Assembly: GCA_964369805.1 (NCBI GenBank)
Contig: CAYJFM010000050.1
Coordinates: 1 to 10,356 of the forward strand
Source of the DNA: CAYJHC01 sp964369805
GTDB lineage: Bacteria > Bacillota > Clostridia > Peptostreptococcales > Anaerovoracaceae
Direction: 5' to 3'
Length of the DNA: 10,356 nucleotides
In this document: positions 1 to 6,998 of the stretch, piece by piece
Numbering within the stretch: the first letter of the stretch is position 1
Layout of the letters: each line of letters begins with the position of its first letter
Program-made: the position numbers and the translations under genes
Notes under the pieces: model-generated
Databases searched by the model: none
The model's input: the letters and a program-made list of their open reading frames with translations, nothing else
Told to the model about the DNA's origin: nothing

Positions 1-88
1 ACCGTAGACAGCGGGTGTGAAAACTTAATTTCCCGCCGAGGTACAATATAAAATTATTGACCTCGCAAAATAAGTGCGAGGTTTTTTA
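1..88 (+). promoter_or_regulatory. L10 ribosomal protein leader (5' end may be cut by the window) with attenuator
   Basis: This is the untranslated leader upstream of rplJ. The conserved-looking strings near 3-16 and 31-42 match the L10 leader found before rplJ-rplL in Firmicutes, which is bound by the L10(L12)4 complex so that excess protein shuts off its own synthesis. A first hairpin pairs GCGGG (11-15) with CCCGC (32-36). CGAGGT (37-42) can pair with ACCTCG (60-65), which would break the downstream terminator stem at 61-81. The two pairings exclude each other, which fits transcription attenuation. The pairings are seen directly; the ligand is inferred from family knowledge. The promoter lies before the window. 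Confidence 0.85.
61..87 (+). terminator. Attenuator terminator in the rplJ leader
   Basis: The stem CCTCGCA (61-67) pairs perfectly with TGCGAGG (75-81) around a 7-base loop and is followed by six T residues (82-87). It lies between the L10 leader core and rplJ, so it should end transcription before the gene unless the competing pairing with 37-42 forms. Confidence 0.85.
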
Positions 89-139
89 TTAAGTACCAGA
101 CTAAAAGATTATGTTATCATAATCAGAAAGGAGACGTAA

Positions 140-643
140 ATGAGCGAAACAAAAGCTATATATGCACAAAAACAAATTGTTATCGACGAAATTAGCGAAA
201 AATTTGCTAAAGCTAAATCTGCAGTTGTAATTGACTACATGGGAATTACAGTAGAAGAAGCTGATGCGCTAAGAAAAAAACTTAGAGAAGCTAACGTAGA
301 TTACACAGTTTACAAAAATACATTAGTTAAGAGAGCTATTGCAGGAACAGAATACGAATCACTAGGCGAAGTACTAGACGGACCATCTGCTTTTGCACTA
401 AGCTTTGAGGATGAAACAGCACCAGCTAGAATACTAAATGACGCTATTAAAGATCTTAAGAAAATGAGCTTTAAAGCAGGTATTGTAGAAGGAGCAGTTT
501 ACTCAGCAGAAGAAATTGAAAAGATTGCTAACATTCCATCAAAAGATGTACTTATTTCTAAGTTCATGGGAAGTATTCAATCACCAGTATCTAAAGCAGT
601 TAGAACATTTAAGGCTATTGCTGACGATAAAGCGGAAGCATAA
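140..643 (+). CDS. rplJ: 50S ribosomal protein L10
   Basis: L10 of 167 residues, a normal bacterial length. It forms the base of the ribosomal stalk: its N-terminal globular domain binds 23S rRNA next to L11, and its C-terminal helix carries L7/L12 dimers that recruit translation GTPases. The N-terminal part shows typical L10 features, with a helix rich in K/A/E followed by VVIDYMGITVEEADALRKKL (about residues 29-48) and YKNTLVKRAI. The last ~30 residues are the L12-binding helix. The ATG follows AAAGGAG (127-133) at normal spacing. It heads the rplJ-rplL pair, and its expression is probably governed by the L10 leader directly upstream. Nothing is unusual in the protein itself. Confidence 0.97.
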   Translation: MSETKAIYAQKQIVIDEISEKFAKAKSAVVIDYMGITVEEADALRKKLREANVDYTVYKNTLVKRAIAGTEYESLGEVLDGPSAFALSFEDETAPARILNDAIKDLKKMSFKAGIVEGAVYSAEEIEKIANIPSKDVLISKFMGSIQSPVSKAVRTFKAIADDKAEA

Positions 644-678
644 AATAATAAATAAAATAATAAAAGGAGAAAATTAAA

Positions 679-1044
679 ATGGATAAGACTCAAATCATTG
701 AAGCAATAAAAAATATGACAGTGCTAGAACTAAACGAATTAGTAGAAGCATGTGAAGAAGAATTTGGAGTATCAGCAGCAGCTCCAGTAGCAGCGGCAGG
801 TGGTGCAGTAGCAGCAGCAGCAGAAGAAGAGCAAACAGAATTCACTGTAGTTCTTGCTAACGTTGGAAGTGAAAAAATCAAAGTAATTAAAGCTGTAAGA
901 GAAATTACAGGTCTAGGACTAAAAGAAGCTAAAGAAGTTGTTGATGGAGCTCCTTCAAACCTTAAAGAAGGTTGTGAAAAAGCTGAAGCAGAAGCAATTA
1001 AAGCTCAACTTGAAGAAGTTGGAGCTACTTGCGAACTTAAGTAG
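679..1044 (+). CDS. rplL: 50S ribosomal protein L7/L12
   Basis: Stalk protein of 121 residues with the three standard parts: an N-terminal dimerisation domain (about 1-30) that docks on L10, a flexible Ala/Gly/Glu-rich hinge (about 31-52), and a globular C-terminal domain (about 53-121) with the conserved KIKVIKAVREITGLGLKEAK stretch that contacts elongation factors. An AAAAGGAG site sits just upstream (662-669). It lies 35 bases after rplJ and should be co-transcribed with it. In most Firmicutes rpoB follows; here a strong terminator follows instead. A repetitive GCAGCA codon run encodes the hinge and makes the opposite strand look open, but no gene is read there. Confidence 0.98.
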   Translation: MDKTQIIEAIKNMTVLELNELVEACEEEFGVSAAAPVAAAGGAVAAAAEEEQTEFTVVLANVGSEKIKVIKAVREITGLGLKEAKEVVDGAPSNLKEGCEKAEAEAIKAQLEEVGATCELK

Positions 1045-1069
1045 TTTTACACTGAATAACTCAGAAATT

Positions 1070-1095
1070 AAAGAACCCCTAGGGGTTCTTTTTTT
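1070..1095 (+). terminator. Rho-independent terminator after rplL
   Basis: AAAGAACCCC (1070-1079) pairs with GGGGTTCTTT (1082-1091) in a near-perfect palindrome with a very short loop, and the T tract runs to 1095. It ends the rplJ-rplL transcript 25 bases after the rplL stop codon. The stem leaves little room for read-through to the next gene. Confidence 0.9.
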
Positions 1096-1122
1096 GCTAT
1101 TCTTAAGTAAAGATGGTATAGT
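1094..1122 (+). promoter_or_regulatory. Putative promoter of the EamA-family gene
   Basis: TTGCTA (1094-1099) and TATAGT (1117-1122) are 17 bases apart and fit a vegetative sigma-factor promoter with mismatches at both boxes. The -35 box overlaps the T tract of the rplL terminator. A start near 1129 would leave about 45 bases before the EamA start codon. AT-rich DNA gives such matches by chance, so confidence is moderate. Confidence 0.5.
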
Positions 1123-1173
1123 GTTAAAGGCAGATGATTAAGAAACTAATATTGAAAGATTAAGGGAGAATAG

Positions 1174-2127
1174 ATGACTAATAGAAAGGGACTTTTAATT
1201 GCCTATATGGTTGGGCTAGCTTCGGCATTTATATGGGGGAGTACATTTTTGCTAAATAAAGTGATTACAGAAACTGAAATTAATCCACTTGGAGTCATGG
1301 CTATTCGAACTGCTGTGGGCTCAATATTGATTTTTTTATTAATTAAACTTAGGGTGTGCAAAGTAAATTTTAGGGATAAACCTATTAAACCTCTAATTCC
1401 AATAGGAATAGCACAACCCTGCATATATGGAATCTTTGAAATGTATGGTATATCTCAAACTTCAGCATCGGAGGCGTCGATAATAGCGGCTCTCTCACCA
1501 GTGTTAGCATTGGTTCTTGCTAGTGTGGTTTTTCATGATTATATTGCAAAAAAACAAATTGTATTTATTGGGCTTTCTTTTTTAGGTGTTGTTGTTGTAA
1601 CAGTTTTTGGAGGTGAATTTAGCCTTGGGGGAAAGCTAGTTGGATACTTGCTTTTAGTTGGATGTGTATTGTGTGCTAGTGTATATAATGTTCTTGTTAG
1701 GAGAAACGCGGAAAGATATAGCAGTTTTGAAATAACAGCAGTTATGACTGTAGCAGGCTGTATTTTCTTCAACACCATAATTTTCTTGCAAGGAGATGGA
1801 ATTAAAACCTATACTATGGCTTTTGAGAATATAAATATACTTGTACCACTTTTGTACCTAGGAGCATTTGGGACATTAGGAGCTTTTTTTGGATATAACT
1901 ATGTGCTTAGCAAGCTTCCTCTTCATATTGCATCAACACTGGTAATAAGCACTATGACTTTAGTGGGTGTAGTTTTAGGCATTGTTGTACTGGGAGAGCC
2001 ATTTGGTATTGCAACGGGCGTAGGCACAGGCCTGATGGTATTAGGCATAATAGGTGTTAATTTTGTTGGAAAAGGTCATAGTCTCTCATTAGAAGAAGAG
2101 AAAGCAACTCATCCTAAAAAGAAATAA
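1174..2127 (+). CDS. EamA-family (drug/metabolite transporter superfamily) inner-membrane permease
   Basis: A hydrophobic protein of 317 residues with about ten predicted membrane helices, organised as two tandem EamA repeats (roughly residues 8-140 and 152-297). The first repeat begins with a typical GLASAFIWGSTFLLNK segment, and the second ends with LGEPFG followed by a helix rich in G/V/I. Members export or exchange amino acids, metabolites or drugs by a proton-coupled mechanism; nothing here shows the substrate. The C-terminus is charged and cytosolic (ends in KKK). The start at 1174 follows GGGAG (1164-1168). The gene stands alone between the rplL terminator and the next promoter. The family is certain; the specific function is unknown. 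Confidence 0.9.
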   Translation: MTNRKGLLIAYMVGLASAFIWGSTFLLNKVITETEINPLGVMAIRTAVGSILIFLLIKLRVCKVNFRDKPIKPLIPIGIAQPCIYGIFEMYGISQTSASEASIIAALSPVLALVLASVVFHDYIAKKQIVFIGLSFLGVVVVTVFGGEFSLGGKLVGYLLLVGCVLCASVYNVLVRRNAERYSSFEITAVMTVAGCIFFNTIIFLQGDGIKTYTMAFENINILVPLLYLGAFGTLGAFFGYNYVLSKLPLHIASTLVISTMTLVGVVLGIVVLGEPFGIATGVGTGLMVLGIIGVNFVGKGHSLSLEEEKATHPKKK

Positions 2128-2160
2128 ATGAAGTTTTTATTCATATTTTATATTCACATA

Positions 2161-2170
2161 CCCTATAGGG
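2161..2170. promoter_or_regulatory. Perfect GC-containing palindrome upstream of the transporter promoter
   Basis: CCCTATAGGG is a perfect 10-base palindrome in very AT-rich surroundings, ending four bases before the putative -35 box at 2174. The wider context, ATACCC before and GGGGG after the central TATA, loosely recalls operators of CsoR/RcnR-family metal repressors, which bind C-tract/G-tract sites with AT-rich flanks. That link is an inference; no regulator gene is in view. It is not followed by a T run, so it is not a terminator. Confidence 0.4.
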
Positions 2171-2173
2171 GGC

Positions 2174-2202
2174 TTGTAGCAATTGTGCGAGCAATTTATA
2201 AT
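2174..2202 (+). promoter_or_regulatory. Promoter of the FecBCD-FmdE operon
   Basis: TTGTAG (2174-2179) and a perfect TATAAT (2197-2202) are separated by 17 bases. Transcription would start near 2209, giving a leader of about 74 bases before the lipoprotein gene. The -10 box is the exact loop of an inverted repeat (see the operator entry), so a repressor bound there would block RNA polymerase. This is the best promoter match in the window. Confidence 0.75.
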
Positions 2203-2218
2203 AATTGCTATAGCAGTT
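2177..2218. promoter_or_regulatory. Putative operator: four half-sites across the transporter promoter
   Basis: The half-site TAGCAATT appears at 2177-2184 (exact), at 2189-2196 (as GAGCAATT), at 2203-2210 on the opposite strand (exact, reads AATTGCTA), and at 2211-2218 (as TAGCAGTT). The middle pair form AGCAATT, six bases, AATTGCT, and the six bases are the -10 TATAAT. The last two copies form a near-perfect 16-base palindrome over the probable transcription start. This pattern fits a dimeric repressor binding in tandem. The repressor and its ligand are unknown. Confidence 0.6.
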
Positions 2219-2282
2219 TAAATGACTAAAGTTAAGTCTTAATTGAAGATTTATACTAATTGTAATAAAACAGGAGAAGAAT

Positions 2283-3398
2283 ATGATGAAAAATGAAAAA
2301 AAGTTTATTAGTAGGCTAAGAAAGTTGCTAGTAATCACAGTAGTTTTAGCTATGGGATTAATAATAACGGGATGCACAACTGATTCAGAGGATGAGGCCA
2401 CTAAGGTTGTCGTAGATGCACTAGGGAGAGAGGTGACGGTTCCGGAGGATATTGATAGAATTCTTGCTACTGGAAGTTCACCAAGAATGATTGCATATAT
2501 GGGACTTTCTGATAAGGTTGTTGGAACTTCAGGAATGGACTGGGAGTCTGTTACACCTATGACTGCTTATGCTTATGTAAATCAGGATGCGTGGGAAGAA
2601 CTGCCTCTAGTTGGAAGAGATAATAATGGGACTACATATTACCCTGAAATGATGATCGAAACAGCACCAGATGTAATTTTTTCATCTTGGTCTGAAGATA
2701 TTATAAATGATATAGAAGAGAAAACAGGGGTTCCTGTAGTTGCAATTCCCTATGGGACTTTATTTGGGGAGGACTATAATGAGGCTCTTAGAATCATTGG
2801 AGAAACCACTGATACTGAAGATAGGGCAGAAGAAATTATAACATATATTGATGGGGTTCTTGTGGACCTTGATGATAGAACTAAGGATATCCCTGATAGT
2901 GAAAAGCCAAGTGTTATTTCTGCCGCAGCTACATATAATGGAGCAAAAGGAATAGATGGAATAAGGCCTAATGACCCACTCCTTACTGCTTTAAATGCAA
3001 ATAATCCAGCTTATGATGAGTCTTATGGTAATCAGCTTGGAGTACAGGTTGATAAAGAACAAATTATTGAATGGAACCCTGATTACATATTTTGTGACTA
3101 CACAGGGGTTGAAATTCTAAAAGATGATTATGCGGAAAATCCAGCTTATTATGAAGAATTAACAGCATTTAACAATGGGAATATGTATATACACCCAAGT
3201 TCAACAAGCTATATGACAAATGTAGAGCTGCCTTTGGCGACAGGATACTATATTGGCAAAACATTATATCCAGAAGCCTTTGAGGATATTGATATTGATG
3301 AGAAAACAGATGAAATTGTAGAGTTTATGCTTGGAGAAGAAAACTACTCGGATACTTTAAAAGAGTTTGGTGGATATTATGGAGACCTTACATTTTAG
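2283..3398 (+). CDS. ABC transporter substrate-binding lipoprotein, iron-complex/cobalamin (FecB/BtuF-like) type
   Basis: Extracellular lipid-anchored binding protein of 371 residues. It has a positively charged N-terminus, a hydrophobic stretch (about 15-29) and a lipobox ITGC with Cys31 as the lipidated residue. The mature part has the class III two-lobe binding-protein pattern: a TKVVVDALGREVTVPEDIDRI opening, the GSSPRMIAYMGLSDKVVGT element of the first lobe, and EWNPDYIFCDY in the second lobe. The family carries siderophore-iron, haem, cobalamin or other metal chelates; the ligand cannot be read from sequence. Two adjacent ATGs (2283, 2286) both suit AGGAG at 2272-2276. It is the first gene of a four-gene operon with permease, ATPase and FmdE. 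The mature protein is rich in Asp/Glu. Confidence 0.9.
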   Translation: MMKNEKKFISRLRKLLVITVVLAMGLIITGCTTDSEDEATKVVVDALGREVTVPEDIDRILATGSSPRMIAYMGLSDKVVGTSGMDWESVTPMTAYAYVNQDAWEELPLVGRDNNGTTYYPEMMIETAPDVIFSSWSEDIINDIEEKTGVPVVAIPYGTLFGEDYNEALRIIGETTDTEDRAEEIITYIDGVLVDLDDRTKDIPDSEKPSVISAAATYNGAKGIDGIRPNDPLLTALNANNPAYDESYGNQLGVQVDKEQIIEWNPDYIFCDYTGVEILKDDYAENPAYYEELTAFNNGNMYIHPSSTSYMTNVELPLATGYYIGKTLYPEAFEDIDIDEKTDEIVEFMLGEENYSDTLKEFGGYYGDLTF

Positions 3399-3467
3399 TT
3401 TTAAACTGTATATGTGAGAGATAATGAAGAAGTTGAAAGTGTTGCCTAAAATTGTGAGAGTGAATAT

Positions 3468-4559
3468 ATGGTAAATAAAACTAAAGAGAAGAGTGTAAGT
3501 TCCCTTAGTGAATATAATAATTACGTAAATAGAAAAAGAGGTGCTACTGCTATTGCAGTAGCACTAACTTTGGTTGCTATGGTATATGCTGTAAGTGTTG
3601 GTCCAACTAATATGCCAATCATTGATGTGATTAAAACTTTTATGGGTATGTCTGATGGAACTGATTCTACAGTTATATTTAACATTAGGCTTCCAAGAAT
3701 AATAACTGCTGTGCTAGTTGGTGCTTCACTTGCAATTTCAGGGGTAGTTATGCAGTGTGTTCTTGCAAATCCTCTAGCCTCAGCATCCACTTTAGGGGTG
3801 TCTCAGGGGGCAGCTTTTGGTGCTGCAATGGGAATTATTGTTTTTGGAGGAGGGGCTGTACAAACAGGTGGTAGCACGGTTCTATTTCAAATTGATAGTC
3901 CCCATATTGTAACTATCTCAGCCTTTGTATTTGGACTCATATCTACAGTAGTAATTTTGCTAATAGCACAGATAAAAAAGAATTTAGGAGCGTCAGCATT
4001 AATTCTAGCTGGAGTAGCTGTTAGCTCATTATTTTCTGGTGGAAGTGCACTGCTACAATACTTTGCCGATGAGTCACAGCTTGGAGCTGTAGTATTTTGG
4101 ACATTTGGAAACCTTGCTAATACTAACTGGAGTGAAATCCTATTGATTTTTGTTGTGTTTGCTTTTTCAATGATATACTTTTTAATGAATAGATGGAACT
4201 ATAATGCCATGGGAAGCGGGATTTTTGTGGCTAAAAGTTTAGGTGTAGATACTAGGATGTTAATGCTTGTTAGCATGGTGATCTGTGCTTTGGTGGCTTC
4301 AGTATCAGTTGCCTTTGTAGGCGTTATTAGTTTCGTGGGCCTAGTGGCACCACATATAATGAGAAAATTTGTAGGTAATGACTTTAGATTTTTACTTCCA
4401 GGGTCTGCAATCTTAGGTGCTTTATTGCTTGTTGTTGCTGATACTTTTGCAAGAGAAATAATTGCGCCAGTTGTGCTCCCTATTGGAGCTATAACTTCTT
4501 TCCTTGGGGCACCAGTCTTCCTAGGGCTACTTCTAAAAGGAGGAAAAAGAGTTGATTAG
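3468..4559 (+). CDS. FecCD/BtuC-type ABC transporter permease
   Basis: Integral membrane protein of 363 residues, a normal FecCD length, with about ten helices after a charged ~27-residue N-terminus. It shows the family hallmarks: RLPRIITAVLVGASLAISG (starting near residue 74), then VMQCVLANPLASASTLGVSQGA, and later SFVGLVAPHIMRKFVGND, the cytoplasmic loop that couples to the ATPase, followed by DTFAREIIAPVVLPIGAITS near the C-terminus. One permease gene implies a homodimer. The start codon has only a weak binding site (GAGAG at 3456-3460), unlike its neighbours, so translation may be modest or partly coupled. The end overlaps the ATPase gene by eight bases. Confidence 0.95.
   Translation: MVNKTKEKSVSSLSEYNNYVNRKRGATAIAVALTLVAMVYAVSVGPTNMPIIDVIKTFMGMSDGTDSTVIFNIRLPRIITAVLVGASLAISGVVMQCVLANPLASASTLGVSQGAAFGAAMGIIVFGGGAVQTGGSTVLFQIDSPHIVTISAFVFGLISTVVILLIAQIKKNLGASALILAGVAVSSLFSGGSALLQYFADESQLGAVVFWTFGNLANTNWSEILLIFVVFAFSMIYFLMNRWNYNAMGSGIFVAKSLGVDTRMLMLVSMVICALVASVSVAFVGVISFVGLVAPHIMRKFVGNDFRFLLPGSAILGALLLVVADTFAREIIAPVVLPIGAITSFLGAPVFLGLLLKGGKRVD
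4535..4543 (+). promoter_or_regulatory. Strong ribosome binding site that fixes the TTG start of the ATPase gene
   Basis: AAAAGGAGG lies eight bases before TTG at 4552, inside the end of the permease gene. This is the strongest Shine-Dalgarno match in the window and supports TTG as the true start. No ATG in frame allows a complete N-terminus. Confidence 0.85.
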
Positions 4560-5301
4560 AATTGAAAATTTGAGTTTTTCTTATTCAGGGAATAAAAATA
4601 CCATTGAAAATGTCAACCTTGCAATTGAAGAAGGGAAAGTAAAGGGGATTTTAGGTACTAATGGAGCAGGCAAGAGTACAATGGTTAAGTGTATTAATGG
4701 AATGCTTAAAGGTAAAGGAGAAATTACTATAGATGATATTCCTTTTGCGAACATACATAGAAAAGAACTCGCTAAGAAAATTGCTTATGTGCCTCAAAGC
4801 GAAGAGGCAACCCATGGAATGGTATTTGACACGGTTCTTCTTGGTAGAATGCCATATATGAAGTGGGATATGACTGAAGAAGATAAAAATGTTGTTATGG
4901 AAGCTTTAGAAAAACTTAACATAGCAAAATTTGCAACAAGATATATGGATGAGTTATCAGGCGGAGAGAGGCAGAAGGTACTATTGGCACGTGCACTTGT
5001 ACAGAAACCTAGATTTTTACTCTTAGATGAGCCAACCAGCAACTTGGATCCCAAAAATCAACAAGAAATTTTAAAACTAGTAAAGAGTATTTGTGAGGAA
5101 GAGAATATTGGGATAGTAGTAGTTTTACACGATTTAAACTTGGCATTAAAATATTGTGATGATTTTTTATTTTTAAGGGATGGAAAAGTTGTTGCAGGAG
5201 GAGATATGGGAATTTTCACATCAGAAACTATAAAAGATGTGTATAATATAGATGTAGAAATAATTGAACATAGAGGTGAGAAGGTAGTTGTTGCCCTATA
5301 A
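4552..5301 (+). CDS. ABC transporter ATP-binding protein, FecE/BtuD-like
   Basis: Cytoplasmic ATPase of 249 residues that powers the adjacent permease. All nucleotide-binding motifs are intact: Walker A GTNGAGKST (35-43), Q-loop Gln82 in YVPQS, signature LSGGE (135-139), Walker B FLLLDEP with Glu160, D-loop SNLD (163-166) and H-loop His193. The start codon is TTG, backed by AAAAGGAGG. The gene overlaps the permease stop codon, so the two are probably translationally coupled. It closely fits iron-complex/cobalamin import ATPases; the substrate cannot be told from it. Confidence 0.96.
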   Translation: MIRIENLSFSYSGNKNTIENVNLAIEEGKVKGILGTNGAGKSTMVKCINGMLKGKGEITIDDIPFANIHRKELAKKIAYVPQSEEATHGMVFDTVLLGRMPYMKWDMTEEDKNVVMEALEKLNIAKFATRYMDELSGGERQKVLLARALVQKPRFLLLDEPTSNLDPKNQQEILKLVKSICEEENIGIVVVLHDLNLALKYCDDFLFLRDGKVVAGGDMGIFTSETIKDVYNIDVEIIEHRGEKVVVAL

Positions 5302-5333
5302 TTACTTTGATTTTATTGTAAAGGAGAAATATA

Positions 5334-5894
5334 ATGCATATACATAATAATTTACGTCAAAACATGAATAAAGAGCAGCTTTGGGAATATACACTAGAGT
5401 TTCATGGTCATTCTTGTGGGGGGCTTGCAATTGGATATAAAGCAGCTTTATATGCCATTGAGTTACTTGAAATTAAATTTTCAGATGATGAACAGGTAGT
5501 ATGCGTCTCTGAGAATGATGCCTGCGGAGTAGATGCGATTCAAGCGATTGTTGGATGTAGTATTGGTAAAGGGAACTTGCTTTTTCATATGACAGGTAAG
5601 CAGGCTTTTACTTTTTTTAATAGGAAAACAGGAAAGTCTATTAGGATAGTTTTGAGGGAAAGACCAGCAGGAATGGATAAACAAAGCTCATTTGAATACC
5701 TAATGGAGAGAGAACCTTCAGTGTTATTTGATGTAAAGGAAGCAAAATTAAAGCTTCCAGAAGAAGCAAGAATTTTCAACTCATACCCTTGTAATGTATG
5801 TGGTGAGGTGACGGGCGCTAACTGGATTAGAGTTGTAGAGGACAATAAAGTATGCATTGATTGTTACAGCTCTTACGATAGATTTAATGTATAA
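5334..5894 (+). CDS. FmdE-family protein with C-terminal zinc ribbon
   Basis: A soluble protein of 186 residues. The N-terminal FmdE domain carries HGHSCGG (residues 24-30), VCVSENDACGVDAIQ (56-70) and a further Cys at 75, giving a conserved cluster of His, Cys, Glu and Asp that could bind metal. A four-cysteine zinc ribbon follows (Cys153, Cys156, Cys174, Cys177). The family is named for subunit E of the methanogen molybdenum formylmethanofuran dehydrogenase operon, but bacterial members without that enzyme are common and their biochemical role is unsettled. AAGGAG sits at 5321-5326. It lies 32 bases after the ATPase gene and before the operon terminator, so it is co-transcribed with the transporter. 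I infer a role in handling the imported metal or cofactor; this is unproven. Confidence 0.9.
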   Translation: MHIHNNLRQNMNKEQLWEYTLEFHGHSCGGLAIGYKAALYAIELLEIKFSDDEQVVCVSENDACGVDAIQAIVGCSIGKGNLLFHMTGKQAFTFFNRKTGKSIRIVLRERPAGMDKQSSFEYLMEREPSVLFDVKEAKLKLPEEARIFNSYPCNVCGEVTGANWIRVVEDNKVCIDCYSSYDRFNV

Positions 5895-5931
5895 TCATCA
5901 AATCAAGACATGTAAAGATATATAAATATAA

Positions 5932-5971
5932 AAGAGGACTATTCATAATTACGAACAGTCCTTTTGTTTTT
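5932..5971. terminator. Bidirectional terminator between fmdE and fba
   Basis: AGGACT (5935-5940) pairs with AGTCCT (5957-5962). The stem continues inward with TTC/GAA after one mismatch. TTTT, G and TTTTT follow on the plus strand. On the minus strand the stem is followed by a CTTTT run. It therefore serves both the transporter operon and the convergent aldolase gene. Confidence 0.85.
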
Positions 5972-6003
5972 ATATATGGTGGAGGCAGCTAGTGCCGTCA
6001 CTT

Positions 6004-6939
6004 TTATTTCTCTAAGGAGTTAGTGCTATTAACTACATTTTTGATTTTGTGTTGTACCATGTCTCTAATAGCATCTCTAGCTGGGCCAAGATATTTCCTT
6101 GGATCAAACTCTTGTGGATTTTCTGCTAGAGTTTTTCTAACTTGAGCAGTCATTGCTAGCCTCAAATCAGTGTCGATATTTACTTTACAGATGCCGTATT
6201 TTGTAGCTTCTAGTATCATTTCCTCTGGAACCCCTTGAGCTCCAGGTATATTACCACCATATTGGTTACATAGGTCTACGAATTCAGGTAGCACAGTAGA
6301 AGCCCCATGCAGTACAAGTGGTGTATTTGGAATTAGTTCATGAATTCTCTTTAATCTGTCATAGTCTAGGTAAGGATCCCCTTTGAATTTGTATGCCCCA
6401 TGGCTTGTTCCGATTGCAATTGCAAGTGAGTCTACACCTGTTTGCTCTACGAAGTAAGCTGCTTCTTCTGGATCTGTAAATGTAGCAGATTTCTCGTCTA
6501 CTTTGATGTCATCCTCTACACCAGCAAGTTTTCCTAGCTCAGCTTCTACAACTACACCTCTGGCATGTGCATACTCAACTACTTCTTTAGTGAGCCTAAT
6601 GTTTTCTTCTAATGGGTATTTTGAACCGTCAAACATTACAGAAGTGAAACCATCATCTACGCACTTCTTACATATTTCAAAATCCTCACCGTGGTCAAGG
6701 TGAAGGCAAACATCTATATCTGTGTCCATTATTGCAGCCTCTACTAGTTTAGTAAGATATGCTGGTTTTGCATACTTTCTAGCACCTGCTGAAACCTGAA
6801 GGATTAGGGCAGAGTTTTCTTTTTGTGCTGCCTCAACTATACCTTGAATAATCTCCATGTTGTTAACGTTAAAAGCCCCAATTGCATAGTCGCCCTTGAT
6901 TGCTTTTGCAAACATTTCTTTTGATGTTACTAATGCCAT
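6004..6939 (-). CDS. fba: Class II fructose-bisphosphate aldolase
   Basis: Zinc-dependent aldolase of 311 residues that interconverts fructose 1,6-bisphosphate with glyceraldehyde 3-phosphate and dihydroxyacetone phosphate in glycolysis. Visible signatures are YAIGAFNVNN (18-27), HLDHGE with the catalytic Asp82 and zinc ligand His83, Glu134 in VEAELG, His180 in GTSHGAYK, His211 in LVLHGAS, and the phosphate-binding KVNIDTDLR. AAAGGAG on the minus strand (6953-6947) precedes the ATG. It runs convergent to fmdE, with a shared terminator, and divergent from the pseudouridine synthase gene. A tagatose-bisphosphate or other ketose-bisphosphate aldolase is possible, because those enzymes share these motifs, but the glycolytic enzyme is the likeliest. 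Confidence 0.95.
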   Translation of the reverse strand: MALVTSKEMFAKAIKGDYAIGAFNVNNMEIIQGIVEAAQKENSALILQVSAGARKYAKPAYLTKLVEAAIMDTDIDVCLHLDHGEDFEICKKCVDDGFTSVMFDGSKYPLEENIRLTKEVVEYAHARGVVVEAELGKLAGVEDDIKVDEKSATFTDPEEAAYFVEQTGVDSLAIAIGTSHGAYKFKGDPYLDYDRLKRIHELIPNTPLVLHGASTVLPEFVDLCNQYGGNIPGAQGVPEEMILEATKYGICKVNIDTDLRLAMTAQVRKTLAENPQEFDPRKYLGPARDAIRDMVQHKIKNVVNSTNSLEK

Positions 6940-6998
6940 CTAAATTCTCCTTTGTATTTTCTTGAAACTATAATCCTATATGAGTAAAAGGAATATAA

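Noticed and set aside
690..881. Minus-strand open frame opposite rplL, rich in Ala and Ser
   Set aside because: It is the shadow of the repetitive Ala/Glu hinge codons of rplL; there is no binding site and no recognisable domain.
938..1141. Second plus-strand frame through the end of rplL and the terminator
   Set aside because: It lies inside rplL in another frame, reads across a strong terminator, and its product is a low-complexity Lys/Leu sequence.
2128..2149. Possible terminator after the EamA gene (ATGAA/TTCAT arms)
   Set aside because: The stem is only five A/T-rich pairs with no solid T run, so it is too weak to call.
2203..2282. Riboswitch in the leader of the transport operon (cobalamin type was considered)
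   Set aside because: The leader is only about 74 bases, lacks the conserved B12-box-like strings, and has no terminator or sequestering hairpin before the start codon.
3413..3460. Direct repeat TGTGAGAG before the permease gene
   Set aside because: Two eight-base copies 40 bases apart are within chance, and they show no link to a promoter or start; only the second copy overlaps a weak binding site.
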